Shown: piece after piece, positions 1 through 6,195 of the stretch
Position numbering within the stretch: position 1 is the first letter of the stretch
How the letters are laid out: every line of letters begins with the position of its first letter
Assembly: GCA_019233165.1 (NCBI GenBank)
Contig: JAFAMS010000261.1
Location: 1-11,315, forward strand
Reading direction: 5' to 3'
Origin: Vulcanimicrobiota bacterium
GTDB lineage: Bacteria > Vulcanimicrobiota > Vulcanimicrobiia > Vulcanimicrobiales > Vulcanimicrobiaceae
Length of the DNA: 11,315 nt
Made by a program: the position numbers and the translations under genes
Notes under the pieces: generated by a model
Told to the model about the DNA's origin: nothing
The model's input: only the letters and a program-made list of their open reading frames with translations
The model's database searches: none

Positions 1-2
1 CC

Positions 3-50
3 AGCGGGACGCCGCTGGAACCGATCGATCCCAAGATTGCGACGACGTAG
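3..50 (+). CDS. C-terminal fragment of an unidentified upstream gene
   Basis: An open frame enters from the left edge and ends at a TAG at 48-50. It reads SGTPLEPIDPKIATT. Nearly every codon ends in G or C, as in the real genes of this window, and the stop lies 16 bp before the ATG of the PdxA-like gene, so the two are probably co-transcribed. Fifteen residues are too few to assign a family. The other two forward frames also stay open here. One is simply the upstream extension of the PdxA-like frame. The other closes with TGA at 68-70, overlapping the PdxA-like start, and cannot be fully excluded as the true upstream gene. Confidence 0.45.
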   Translation, partial: SGTPLEPIDPKIATT

Positions 51-66
51 TGAACGAGGTGCAGCG

Positions 67-1056
67 ATGAGCTCGAACGGACAAGCGCACCGGCCGCGCA
101 TCGGGGTCGCGTTGGGCGACCGCAACGGGATCGGACCCGAGCTCGTCGCGCGGCTGCTCGCCGATCGCAGCGTCGCCGAACGCGCGCAGATCGTTCTCGT
201 CGGAGAACCGGCGGTCGCAGCGTTCGGTCGTCGCGCGACCGGTCTCGAGTATGCCGTCGAGCCGCGCTTGATCGAGAAGTCGTTTTGTCCCGAAGAACCG
301 ATCGGAAGTGGGAAGGTCAGCGCGCGCGCCGGCGCCGAGGTCCTCGACCAGCTCGCAACGCTCTTGGAACTCGCGAAGAACGGGGAGATCGACGGGATCG
401 TCTTCGCCCCGCTCAACAAGAACGCGATGCGCCTCGGTGGCCTGAGCCACGGCGACGAGCTCGACTTCGTGATCGAGCGCCTCGGCTTCAGCGGGATTGC
501 GGGGGAGCTCAACGTTCTCGGCAATCTGTGGACGTCTCGCGTCACCTCGCACGTTCCGCTTCGCGACGTCGCCGCTTTGATCACGAAGCAGAGCGTCTAC
601 GATGCGATCGTCCTCGCGCACCGCACGCTTCGCGCGGCCGGAAACGCCGCACCGCGGCTCGCCGTCGCGGGGCTCAACCCGCACGCCGGGGACGGCGGGA
701 CGTACGGCGACGAAGAGATCCGCGAGATCGCGCCCGCGATCGAGCGCGCGCAAGCCGAAGCGATCGATGCGAAAGGTCCCTTCCCCGCCGACACGATCTT
801 CGTCGCGGCGATGCGGGGCGATTACGACGCGGTCGTCTCGATGTACCACGATCAAGGGCAGATCGCGATGAAGCTGATGAAATTCGGCTCGGGCGTGACG
901 GTCCTAGGGGGATTGCCGATCCCGATCGCGACGGTCGGGCACGGGACCGCCTACGATATCGCCGGAAAAGGGATCGCGCGCGCCGACGGACTCTTTGAAG
1001 CGTTCCGGATCTGTTGCGAGATGGCGACCGCGCTTAGCGCAGCGCGATCGTCGTAA
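67..1056 (+). CDS. pdxA: PdxA-superfamily dehydrogenase (4-hydroxythreonine-4-phosphate dehydrogenase-like)
   Basis: This 329-residue protein matches the usual PdxA length. These are metal- and NAD(P)-dependent beta-decarboxylating dehydrogenases of the cytosol; classical PdxA acts in pyridoxal-phosphate synthesis. Visible motifs are GDRNGIGPE (17-25), APLNK (114-118), SHVPLRD with metal ligand H162, GLNPHAG with H206, YHDQG with H261, and HGTAYDIAGKG (292-302). The start is the ATG at 67, preceded by GAGG at 56-59 with 7 bp spacing; an in-frame TTG at 37 would only add ten arginine-rich residues. Two substrate-side motifs differ from classical PdxA. The usual GHTE is SHGDE here (127-131), and the segment before HGTA reads PIATVG instead of the IRTSVD type. 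This suggests a side branch of the family, like those used in sugar-acid or aromatic catabolism (for example PdxA2 or TphB types). The fold is certain; the substrate is unassigned. Confidence 0.88.
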   Translation: MSSNGQAHRPRIGVALGDRNGIGPELVARLLADRSVAERAQIVLVGEPAVAAFGRRATGLEYAVEPRLIEKSFCPEEPIGSGKVSARAGAEVLDQLATLLELAKNGEIDGIVFAPLNKNAMRLGGLSHGDELDFVIERLGFSGIAGELNVLGNLWTSRVTSHVPLRDVAALITKQSVYDAIVLAHRTLRAAGNAAPRLAVAGLNPHAGDGGTYGDEEIREIAPAIERAQAEAIDAKGPFPADTIFVAAMRGDYDAVVSMYHDQGQIAMKLMKFGSGVTVLGGLPIPIATVGHGTAYDIAGKGIARADGLFEAFRICCEMATALSAARSS

Positions 1057-2689
1057 CGGTCGTCGTCGAGCGTCCGTCGGTCGCGACGACCCGGACGCTC
1101 GGCAGATGCGCGAGCGCTTTCGTCTCGGGCGGAACGACCTGGAACTCGATCACCTTCACGCCTGAAGCCGGGAGCGTCGTCGTCACGCGCATCGGCGCGC
1201 AAATTCGATCGGTGCAGAACGACGCAATCCAACCCTTCGGAAGATCGGCGGCATGCAGCGCGACGCTCTTCCCTTCCGGACCCGCGACGACCAGCCGGTA
1301 TTTGGCGGTGTTCGGAACGCTCCCCGGAAGCTCGGGACCGGTCCACGGCGCGACCGATAGCGTCGTCGTCGTCCGCGAGCCGCTGCCCAGATCGAGTGCG
1401 ACCGTCTCTTCCTGCGCCTGCTCGTTGTAGATCGCGTAGCGCGAGTCGTTCTTCGGCAGCTTCTGCGCCCACTCGGCGGCGAGCGCGAACTGGCGACGGG
1501 CCCGCTGCGTCGAGCCATGCTTGGCTTCGGTCCGCCCGTAATACAGATACGCCCACGCCAGTCGCCGAATCTCGACCGGCTTCGCGCCCGGCGCCGACGC
1601 TTTCGGGATCTGCAGCGCGACCGCGCGATCGAACGTCTCGCGTGCGTTCTCGATCTTCCCGGCGATCCCGTAATCGATTCCGACGTCGACGAGCGTCGTC
1701 ACGGTGGGGTCGAGCTCGACGAGTCGCTCGTCCGCAACGATCATGGTGGCGTACTCTTTGAGACGGCGCGCGCTTTGCTCGACGCCCGCCCACGCATCCT
1801 GGCTCTTCGGATCGAGCTCTGCCGCGCTGCGATAGGCCGCGAGCGCTGCCGCGTTGTCGCCTTTGTACCAGTTTTCGTCGCCCTGCAGCAGCGCGAGCGT
1901 CAGTTTGCGGTCGGGCGTCGTCGCGAGCGGCGCGAGCGCTGCGATCGCCGCAACCCGCAGCGCACTCTCTTCGGCCTGCGTCCGCGTCAGATCGACCGGA
2001 TTCCCTTCGGCGGGATCGGAGTCGTCGACGAGCTTGTCGGCGTCGTCGATCGCCTTGCGGATCTTCTCGACGGACGCCACGATCGTCGGTTCGTCGCCGG
2101 CAAGCGGATACTGCGCGGGCGCTAGGAGCGCGTCGATCTTCGCCTGGGCTGCGGACTCGATGTGGCCGTTGCGTCCGGCTTTCGCGTCGTCGACGAACCC
2201 TGCGAGCATCTTGGTCGTGACGGTGTCGACGTATGTCGTTCGCAAGATCCCTTGCGGATCGATCACGAACGTCGTTGGGAAGTACCGGATGTCGTAGGCT
2301 TTCGAGAACGAGCCGTCGTCGATCGCCTGCGTCCAGCCGATGTTCTTCGCGGCAACGAACGCCTTCACGAGCGGCGCCTTCTCGCTCGAGTCGATCCCGA
2401 CGAAGACGACGTCGGGCCCCGCGAGCTCCTTGTGCGCCGCGATCAGGTCCGGCGTCTCGAGCCTGCAGGGCGGGCACCACGTCGCCCACGAGTTCACGAC
2501 GACCGTCTTGCCGCGCAGGCTCGCGAGGGTCACGCGTTTCCCGTCGATCGTCGGCAGGTCGAAGCCCGGAGCGATCTGGCCGACCACGGGCCCGGGCGGC
2601 GGCGGAGCCGGCTCGGCGGGGAGCGGGCCGCAGACCCCCAGCGTTATGGCGGCGGCAATGGCAAAACCGGCGAACGCAGCGTTCTTCAT
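1034..2689 (-). CDS. Secreted TlpA/ResA-like thioredoxin fused to TPR-like helices and a C-terminal beta domain
   Basis: This 551-residue protein begins with a hydrophobic export signal (about 1-26) and a proline-rich linker (27-34). A TlpA-like thioredoxin domain follows at about 35-165, with the redox motif WCPPC at 71-75 and the cis-proline loop YFPTTF around P138. Ordinary TlpA/ResA proteins, which reduce disulfides outside the membrane (for example for cytochrome c maturation), are only about 150-200 residues long. Here about 385 residues follow: a helical region with TPR-like pairs (roughly 200-420, including GDNAAALAAYRSAAELDP), then a strand-rich end (about 430-551) carrying a CX5C pair at C491/C497. 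The cysteine in GVC at 20 does not fit a lipobox well, so Sec cleavage is more likely than lipidation. No strong ribosome-binding site precedes the ATG. The gene lies 43 bp after the cupin. Its end overlaps the opposing PdxA-like gene by 23 bp. Confidence 0.85.
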   Translation of the reverse strand: MKNAAFAGFAIAAAITLGVCGPLPAEPAPPPPGPVVGQIAPGFDLPTIDGKRVTLASLRGKTVVVNSWATWCPPCRLETPDLIAAHKELAGPDVVFVGIDSSEKAPLVKAFVAAKNIGWTQAIDDGSFSKAYDIRYFPTTFVIDPQGILRTTYVDTVTTKMLAGFVDDAKAGRNGHIESAAQAKIDALLAPAQYPLAGDEPTIVASVEKIRKAIDDADKLVDDSDPAEGNPVDLTRTQAEESALRVAAIAALAPLATTPDRKLTLALLQGDENWYKGDNAAALAAYRSAAELDPKSQDAWAGVEQSARRLKEYATMIVADERLVELDPTVTTLVDVGIDYGIAGKIENARETFDRAVALQIPKASAPGAKPVEIRRLAWAYLYYGRTEAKHGSTQRARRQFALAAEWAQKLPKNDSRYAIYNEQAQEETVALDLGSGSRTTTTLSVAPWTGPELPGSVPNTAKYRLVVAGPEGKSVALHAADLPKGWIASFCTDRICAPMRVTTTLPASGVKVIEFQVVPPETKALAHLPSVRVVATDGRSTTTVTTIALR

Positions 2690-2732
2690 GCGTTTCTTAG
2701 AACGGCAGAGATCGGCGCAAAGTTGCCTCGCC

Positions 2733-3119
2733 TTACGCCTCGTCGCCGGTCGCGACGATCCCGATCGATTCGACCATCAGCACGACGCTGCGCCGCGGCG
2801 AGCGCGGCCGATGCATGACTCCCTTCGGCACGGTGAAGCCTTCGTGCAGGCGCAGCTCGACCGGGTCGCGACCTTCGACGTCGAGCGTGAACCCGCCGTC
2901 GAGCACGAGAAAGAACTCATCCTGGTCGACGTGCTTGTGCCACGGAAATTCTCCCTCGAAAATGCCGAGCCGAACGACCGCATCGTTGACGGTGGTCAAC
3001 GTTTGGTTGAACCACGGCTGATTGTTCGCTATTTCGGCCGGAATATCGATGAGACGAAGGCTTCCGTATTTGACGTCATCGTTGACGCGAAAATTCGCAG
3101 GTAGCTCTTGTTGCTGCAC
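2733..3119 (-). CDS. Small single-domain cupin
   Basis: This 128-residue cytosolic protein carries both cupin motifs. Motif 1 is HKHVDQDE (H61, H63, E68) followed by a glycine at 75, and motif 2 is EGFTVPKGVMH ending at H103. The 2-His/Glu plus distal His set is the usual metal site of small beta-barrel cupins, so metal binding is likely. The ligand or reaction cannot be read from sequence; relatives include isomerases, dioxygenases and sensors. The GTG start at 3117-3119 is backed by the best Shine-Dalgarno in the window (GGAGG on the minus strand, 3129-3133, 9 bp spacing). It sits 31 bp after the ABC permease and probably also has its own promoter (see 3141-3169). Confidence 0.85.
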   Translation of the reverse strand: MQQQELPANFRVNDDVKYGSLRLIDIPAEIANNQPWFNQTLTTVNDAVVRLGIFEGEFPWHKHVDQDEFFLVLDGGFTLDVEGRDPVELRLHEGFTVPKGVMHRPRSPRRSVVLMVESIGIVATGDEA

Positions 3120-3128
3120 GGTCCTGAT

Positions 3129-3133
3129 CCTCC
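3129..3133 (-). promoter_or_regulatory. Strong ribosome-binding site that fixes the cupin GTG start
   Basis: GGAGG on the minus strand lies 9 bp before the GTG at 3117-3119. Most genes in this series have weak or no Shine-Dalgarno signal and rely on overlap or near-overlap with the preceding stop, so this site marks the cupin as independently translated. Confidence 0.7.
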
Positions 3134-3140
3134 GTACGGT

Positions 3141-3169
3141 AGTATAGCGCTCAGACGCGCAACTTGTAA
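3141..3169 (-). promoter_or_regulatory. Candidate sigma70-type promoter for the cupin and TlpA-like genes
   Basis: On the minus strand a TATACT box (3141-3146, five of six matches to TATAAT) follows a weak TTACAA -35 box (3164-3169, three of six) with an exact 17-bp spacer. It straddles the permease stop codon. AT-rich hexamers are rare in this GC-rich DNA, and this one precedes the only non-overlapping junction of the gene series with a strong ribosome-binding site. The predicted start near 3134 would give a very short leader. This is inference from sequence only. Confidence 0.4.
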
Positions 3170-3939
3170 CCGGCCGCAGTCATCGTCAGCGCGGCGGCGA
3201 AAGCCACCGCCGACAACGATCCGACGATCCCCAGCGAGAGGACGAGGCTCACGTCGCTGCGTCCCGTGAACGAGTACCGGAAGGCGTCGATCATGTAGAA
3301 CATCGGGTTGAAGAGCGAGACCTGCTGAACGAGCGGCGGCAGGAAGCGGATCGAGGTGAAGACCCCCCCGACGAAGACGAGCGGCGTGATCACGAACGTC
3401 GTGAAGATCGCGATGTGATCGAACTTCTCGGCCATGAGCCCGAAGACGATCCCGATCGACGTGAACAAAACCGCTACCATCGACACGACGAGCGCGTACA
3501 AGAGCCAATCGCGCGGACCCGTGTGGACGAGGGCCAGCCCGAGAACCGTGATCAGCCCTGCGATCAAAAACGACCGCGCGATCCCAGCCAGCACGAAGCC
3601 CAGGACGATCTCCAGGGCAGACATCGGTGCGATCAAGAGCTCCTGAATGTGATTCAGGAAACGGCCCTGGAAGACGCTGCTTCCGGTCTCACCGTACGCC
3701 GAATCGATCACCTGCAACATGATCAGGCCGGGGATGAGAAAGGCCGCGTACGGGACGCCTTGCGTGTTTCCGATTCGGCTCCCCAGCGCAAGACCGAAGA
3801 CGAAGACGTACAGAACGGTCGTGATGATCGGCGGCCAAATGACCTGGTTGATCACGACCCACGTCCGCTTCATCTCGCGCTTGATCAGCGTCCACAGCGC
3901 GACGGGATTCTCGAGCGTGAACGCGCCCGCGCCAATCAT
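3151..3939 (-). CDS. ABC-2 type exporter permease, YadH-like
   Basis: This 262-residue membrane protein has about six hydrophobic segments and the ABC-2 permease pattern. It starts with a cytosolic amphipathic stretch (LWTLIKREMKRTW), then a first membrane helix at about 30-52. The signature stretches GSRIG, FLIPGLIML, IQELLIAPM and NPMFYMIDAFRYSF follow. These closely resemble E. coli YadH, the partner of YadG. Two such subunits would form the membrane channel of an exporter with the ATPase encoded just upstream. The start is the ATG at 3937-3939, inside the ATGA overlap with the ATPase stop; a GGAG lies 11 bp ahead (3951-3954). The 4-bp overlap implies translational coupling and equal dosage. 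The exported substrate is unknown; related pairs carry drugs, polysaccharides or lipids. Confidence 0.93.
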   Translation of the reverse strand: MIGAGAFTLENPVALWTLIKREMKRTWVVINQVIWPPIITTVLYVFVFGLALGSRIGNTQGVPYAAFLIPGLIMLQVIDSAYGETGSSVFQGRFLNHIQELLIAPMSALEIVLGFVLAGIARSFLIAGLITVLGLALVHTGPRDWLLYALVVSMVAVLFTSIGIVFGLMAEKFDHIAIFTTFVITPLVFVGGVFTSIRFLPPLVQQVSLFNPMFYMIDAFRYSFTGRSDVSLVLSLGIVGSLSAVAFAAALTMTAAGYKLRV

Positions 3940-4652
3940 CGTTTGATCAGCTCCAAGAAGACGTCTTGGAGCGAACGGTTTCCTATGAGGTCTCGGGTCG
4001 ACTCACGAGCGGCGATCCGGCCGCGTTCGATGATCGCGATGTTGCGGCATAGCGCTTCGGCTTCTTCCAGATAGTGCGTCGTCAGAAAGATCGTCGTTCC
4101 GCTGCGATTCAGCTCGCGAACGAAATCCCACAGCTCGAGGCGCAATTCGACGTCGACCCCAGCGGTCGGTTCGTCGAGGATCAAGAGGCGCGGCTGGTGG
4201 ATCAGCGCGCGCGCCAGCGTCAAGCGGCGCTTCATCCCACCCGAGAGCCGCGTGTAGAAGACGTTCGCCTTCTGGGCGAGCCCGAACCGCTCGAGGAGCT
4301 CGTCGGCGCGCCGCCGCAGTGCGGGCCCGCGCAAGCCGTAGTAACCGCCTTGATAGATCAAGATGTCGCGAATCGAAAGATACCGGTCGAAATTGTATTC
4401 CTGCGGCGCCAACCCGACGAGAGCCCGGGCTTGGCGCCATTCGCGGACGACGTCGTAACCGAAGAGGCGGATCGAGCCTTCCTGAAACGACGCCAAGCCG
4501 ACGACGGCGTTGATCGTCGTCGTCTTTCCGGCGCCGTTCGGCCCCAAGAACCCGAAAAAATCGCCTTCTTCGACTGCGAGCGAGACGCGATCGACGGCGG
4601 TGAGATCTTCGTACCGTTTGACGAGGCCTTCGATCTCGATTGCGGCGCTCAC
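3936..4652 (-). CDS. ABC-2 type exporter ATP-binding subunit, YadG-like
   Basis: This 238-residue cytosolic ATPase powers the permease encoded next to it. All nucleotide-binding elements are intact: Walker A GPNGAGKTT (37-45, K43), Q-loop Q84 in APQEYNF, signature LSGGM (136-140), Walker B LLILDE ending at E161, D-loop around D167, and H-loop H193 in TTHYLEEAEALC. The sequence follows E. coli YadG closely through the H-loop but is about 70 residues shorter, lacking most of the C-terminal extension. The start is GTG (4650-4652), overlapping the metallophosphoesterase stop in GTGA. No convincing Shine-Dalgarno precedes it, so re-initiation after the upstream gene is likely. The substrate is unassigned. 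Confidence 0.95.
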   Translation of the reverse strand: MSAAIEIEGLVKRYEDLTAVDRVSLAVEEGDFFGFLGPNGAGKTTTINAVVGLASFQEGSIRLFGYDVVREWRQARALVGLAPQEYNFDRYLSIRDILIYQGGYYGLRGPALRRRADELLERFGLAQKANVFYTRLSGGMKRRLTLARALIHQPRLLILDEPTAGVDVELRLELWDFVRELNRSGTTIFLTTHYLEEAEALCRNIAIIERGRIAARESTRDLIGNRSLQDVFLELIKR

Positions 4653-5368
4653 GGGACCGGCCCGGAGATCCGACCGTACCGAGCACGCTCGAACGTCTTG
4701 ATCACGTCTTTGACGTTCGGCATTCCCGACTTGCGGAGCTGGCGCACGACTTTATCGCGATCGAAATCGACGCGACGCTGCTTGATCTCCCAGCCGCTTT
4801 CCCGACGGGTAAGGATCGTGTACGCAGCGCGAAGGTCGGTGTCTTTCGGAATCCCGACCGAGGCGACGTTGACGAGCGTCCTTCCGCGCCAGGTGCGGAC
4901 GTACGGCAGGTGCAGGTGCCCGAAGATTACGATCGTCTCCGGGACTTCGCCGAAGTAATGTTCGAGCGTTGCGTCGTCGGCGTCCGGCCACACGTGTTCG
5001 TCGTCCGTCAACGGGTTTGCGTGGAAGACGTGCAAGCCGTCTTCGAACGTGAGACTCGCGGGAAGCTCCCGCAAGAACGTCAACCATCGCTCGCCGAGCT
5101 CTCGGCGCGTCCACGCGATGCGCTCGGCTTCTTCGTTATCGAAGAGCGCGAGCGGCTCCGAGCAGACATACCGATCGGTGTTGCCGCGCAGCATCTTGGC
5201 CCCACGGCGAGTCAGCATTTCCAGCACTTCAGCCGGGCGCGGGCCGTCGAGGCAGTAGTCGCCCGCGCCGACGACGACCTCGGCGCCGCCTTGCGCGTCG
5301 AGATCGTCGAGGCATGCCTGCAGCGCACGGCTGTTACCGTGAATATCCGAGAAGATCGCGTACCGCAG
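4649..5368 (-). CDS. Calcineurin-like metallophosphoesterase, apparent CTG start
   Basis: This 239-residue cytosolic protein of the YfcE/MJ0936-like branch hydrolyses phosphomono- or diesters using two metal ions. All metal-site motifs are present in order when the frame is read from CTG at 5366-5368: D8 and H10 in SDIHGN, D37 in GAGDYCLDGP, N63 in RGNTD, H116 in FHAN, and H151/H153 in FGHLHLP. The position of a normal first methionine (M-R-Y-A-I-F-S-D-I-H) is CTG here. An in-frame TGA lies 15 bp upstream of it with no ATG, GTG or TTG between. The first later alternative, GTG at 5225-5227, would delete D8, H10 and D37. GAGG (5374-5377, minus strand) sits 5 bp before the CTG. The upstream gene's stop is 1 bp away and the ATPase overlaps the end by 4 bp. 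The natural substrate is unknown. Confidence 0.88.
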   Translation of the reverse strand: MRYAIFSDIHGNSRALQACLDDLDAQGGAEVVVGAGDYCLDGPRPAEVLEMLTRRGAKMLRGNTDRYVCSEPLALFDNEEAERIAWTRRELGERWLTFLRELPASLTFEDGLHVFHANPLTDDEHVWPDADDATLEHYFGEVPETIVIFGHLHLPYVRTWRGRTLVNVASVGIPKDTDLRAAYTILTRRESGWEIKQRRVDFDRDKVVRQLRKSGMPNVKDVIKTFERARYGRISGPVP

Positions 5369-5369
5369 G

Positions 5370-6188
5370 TCAGCCTCGCTTCAACGGAAGGACGAGCGAC
5401 GACGGTCCCGCCCCAACCTTTCCAAACTCCCACAAATCGATCGCGACGACGTCGATCTTCGCCTTGCGCAACGTTGGAAGTGCGACGCGAAAACGCAGGT
5501 TGGCGAGCACCCGCCGCGGCGCCAGCGGAAGGACGCCGGCACCCGACTGCTCGCCCAAGGGAATCGGAATCACCTTGACGTTCGTACCCAACGGCGCGAG
5601 ATCGACGAAGTCGGGAGCGCCGATCGCCACGTCTTCATCCACGAACGTCAGGACGTCCGTCAATCGCCGGATCTCGGGCGCGAGCGCGAGCTCGACGAGG
5701 CGGATCCCGGAAATGCCGAGGATCGAAGAAAGCTGAGACCGGCCGAGCGTATTGCTGCGTTGACCCGAGCGAGGGACGCCGACGTAGGCAACATCGCCCG
5801 CGAGCGCGACGTCGCCCCCGTCGAGCAGCCCCGGCGCATCGATTCGGCCGGCGATCGGGATTCCGTACTCCTGCAACCAGGACTCGATGGCGGCGATCTC
5901 CCTGCGACGCTCGATCTTGTGCGGCCGTAAGAGGATCGCTCCGTGCTCGAGGACGAGCGCGCAATCGGCCGGGAAGCTCGCGTATCCCGTGTCGTCGCGG
6001 AGTTCCGGCTCGTGAACACGCACGCCGCAATCACGGAGCGTCCCCACGAGGATGTGGTGCTGCTCGATTGCGCGGCCCACGATCGGGCTCGGCTCCCCTT
6101 GCATCGGAGCGAGCCGGTCGAGTGCCTCGCCGGGTCGCACGACCAGCACTTCACGAAGTCTCCCGACGAAAACGTCTTTTTCGGTCAC
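5370..6188 (-). CDS. DDAH/arginine-deiminase-fold protein with degenerate active site (probable pseudoenzyme or diverged enzyme)
   Basis: This 272-residue protein belongs to the guanidino-group-modifying superfamily, which includes dimethylarginine dimethylaminohydrolase, arginine deiminase and amidinotransferases. Recognisable landmarks are REVLVVRPGEA (12-22), FPADCALVL (72-80, D75 kept), LLDGGDVALAG (121-131), the VGVPRSGQRSNTLG loop (136-149), RLTDVLTFVD (175-184) and GPSSLVLPL (261-269). Active relatives use Glu in (L/I)EGGD, His in HLDTVFT-type motifs and Cys in GP(S/T)CL. These positions are D123, R175 and S264 here, so the normal covalent thiouronium chemistry cannot run. The rest of the fold looks well kept and codon use is normal, which argues against a decaying pseudogene. 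The start is GTG at 6186-6188, 7 bp after the phosphoesterase stop; a longer frame from 6263 only adds low-complexity residues inside the upstream gene. A binding or regulatory role is possible but unproven. Confidence 0.8.
   Translation of the reverse strand: MTEKDVFVGRLREVLVVRPGEALDRLAPMQGEPSPIVGRAIEQHHILVGTLRDCGVRVHEPELRDDTGYASFPADCALVLEHGAILLRPHKIERRREIAAIESWLQEYGIPIAGRIDAPGLLDGGDVALAGDVAYVGVPRSGQRSNTLGRSQLSSILGISGIRLVELALAPEIRRLTDVLTFVDEDVAIGAPDFVDLAPLGTNVKVIPIPLGEQSGAGVLPLAPRRVLANLRFRVALPTLRKAKIDVVAIDLWEFGKVGAGPSSLVLPLKRG
5374..5377 (-). promoter_or_regulatory. Ribosome-binding site supporting the CTG start of the metallophosphoesterase
   Basis: GAGG on the minus strand lies inside the last codons of the DDAH-like gene, 5 bp before CTG 5366-5368. 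It is a correctly spaced Shine-Dalgarno for that codon and for no other start in the frame, which supports initiation at CTG. Confidence 0.5.
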
Positions 6189-6195
6189 GCCGCGC

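Noticed and set aside
37..66. TTG start ten codons upstream for the PdxA-like gene
   Set aside because: The added residues are arginine-rich and overlap the upstream gene's end. The ATG at 67 has a well-placed GAGG and matches the family N-terminus.
1940..1947. GCGATCGC octamer, like the cyanobacterial HIP1 repeat
   Set aside because: Only isolated copies are visible, all within coding sequence. CGATCG is simply frequent in this codon style, so this is not evidence for a cyanobacterium.
951..2489. 512-codon minus-strand frame
   Set aside because: It overlaps the TlpA-like gene in another frame of the same strand, is dominated by Arg, Asp and Gly, and lacks any motif.
2693..2701. TTCTTAGAA near-palindrome before the TlpA-like ATG as an operator
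   Set aside because: Nine bases with a central mismatch and no second copy nearby; chance cannot be excluded.
4074..5578. Two overlapping plus-strand frames of about 300 codons
   Set aside because: They are antisense to the ABC ATPase, metallophosphoesterase and DDAH-like genes, whose motifs are unmistakable; the plus-strand products have none.
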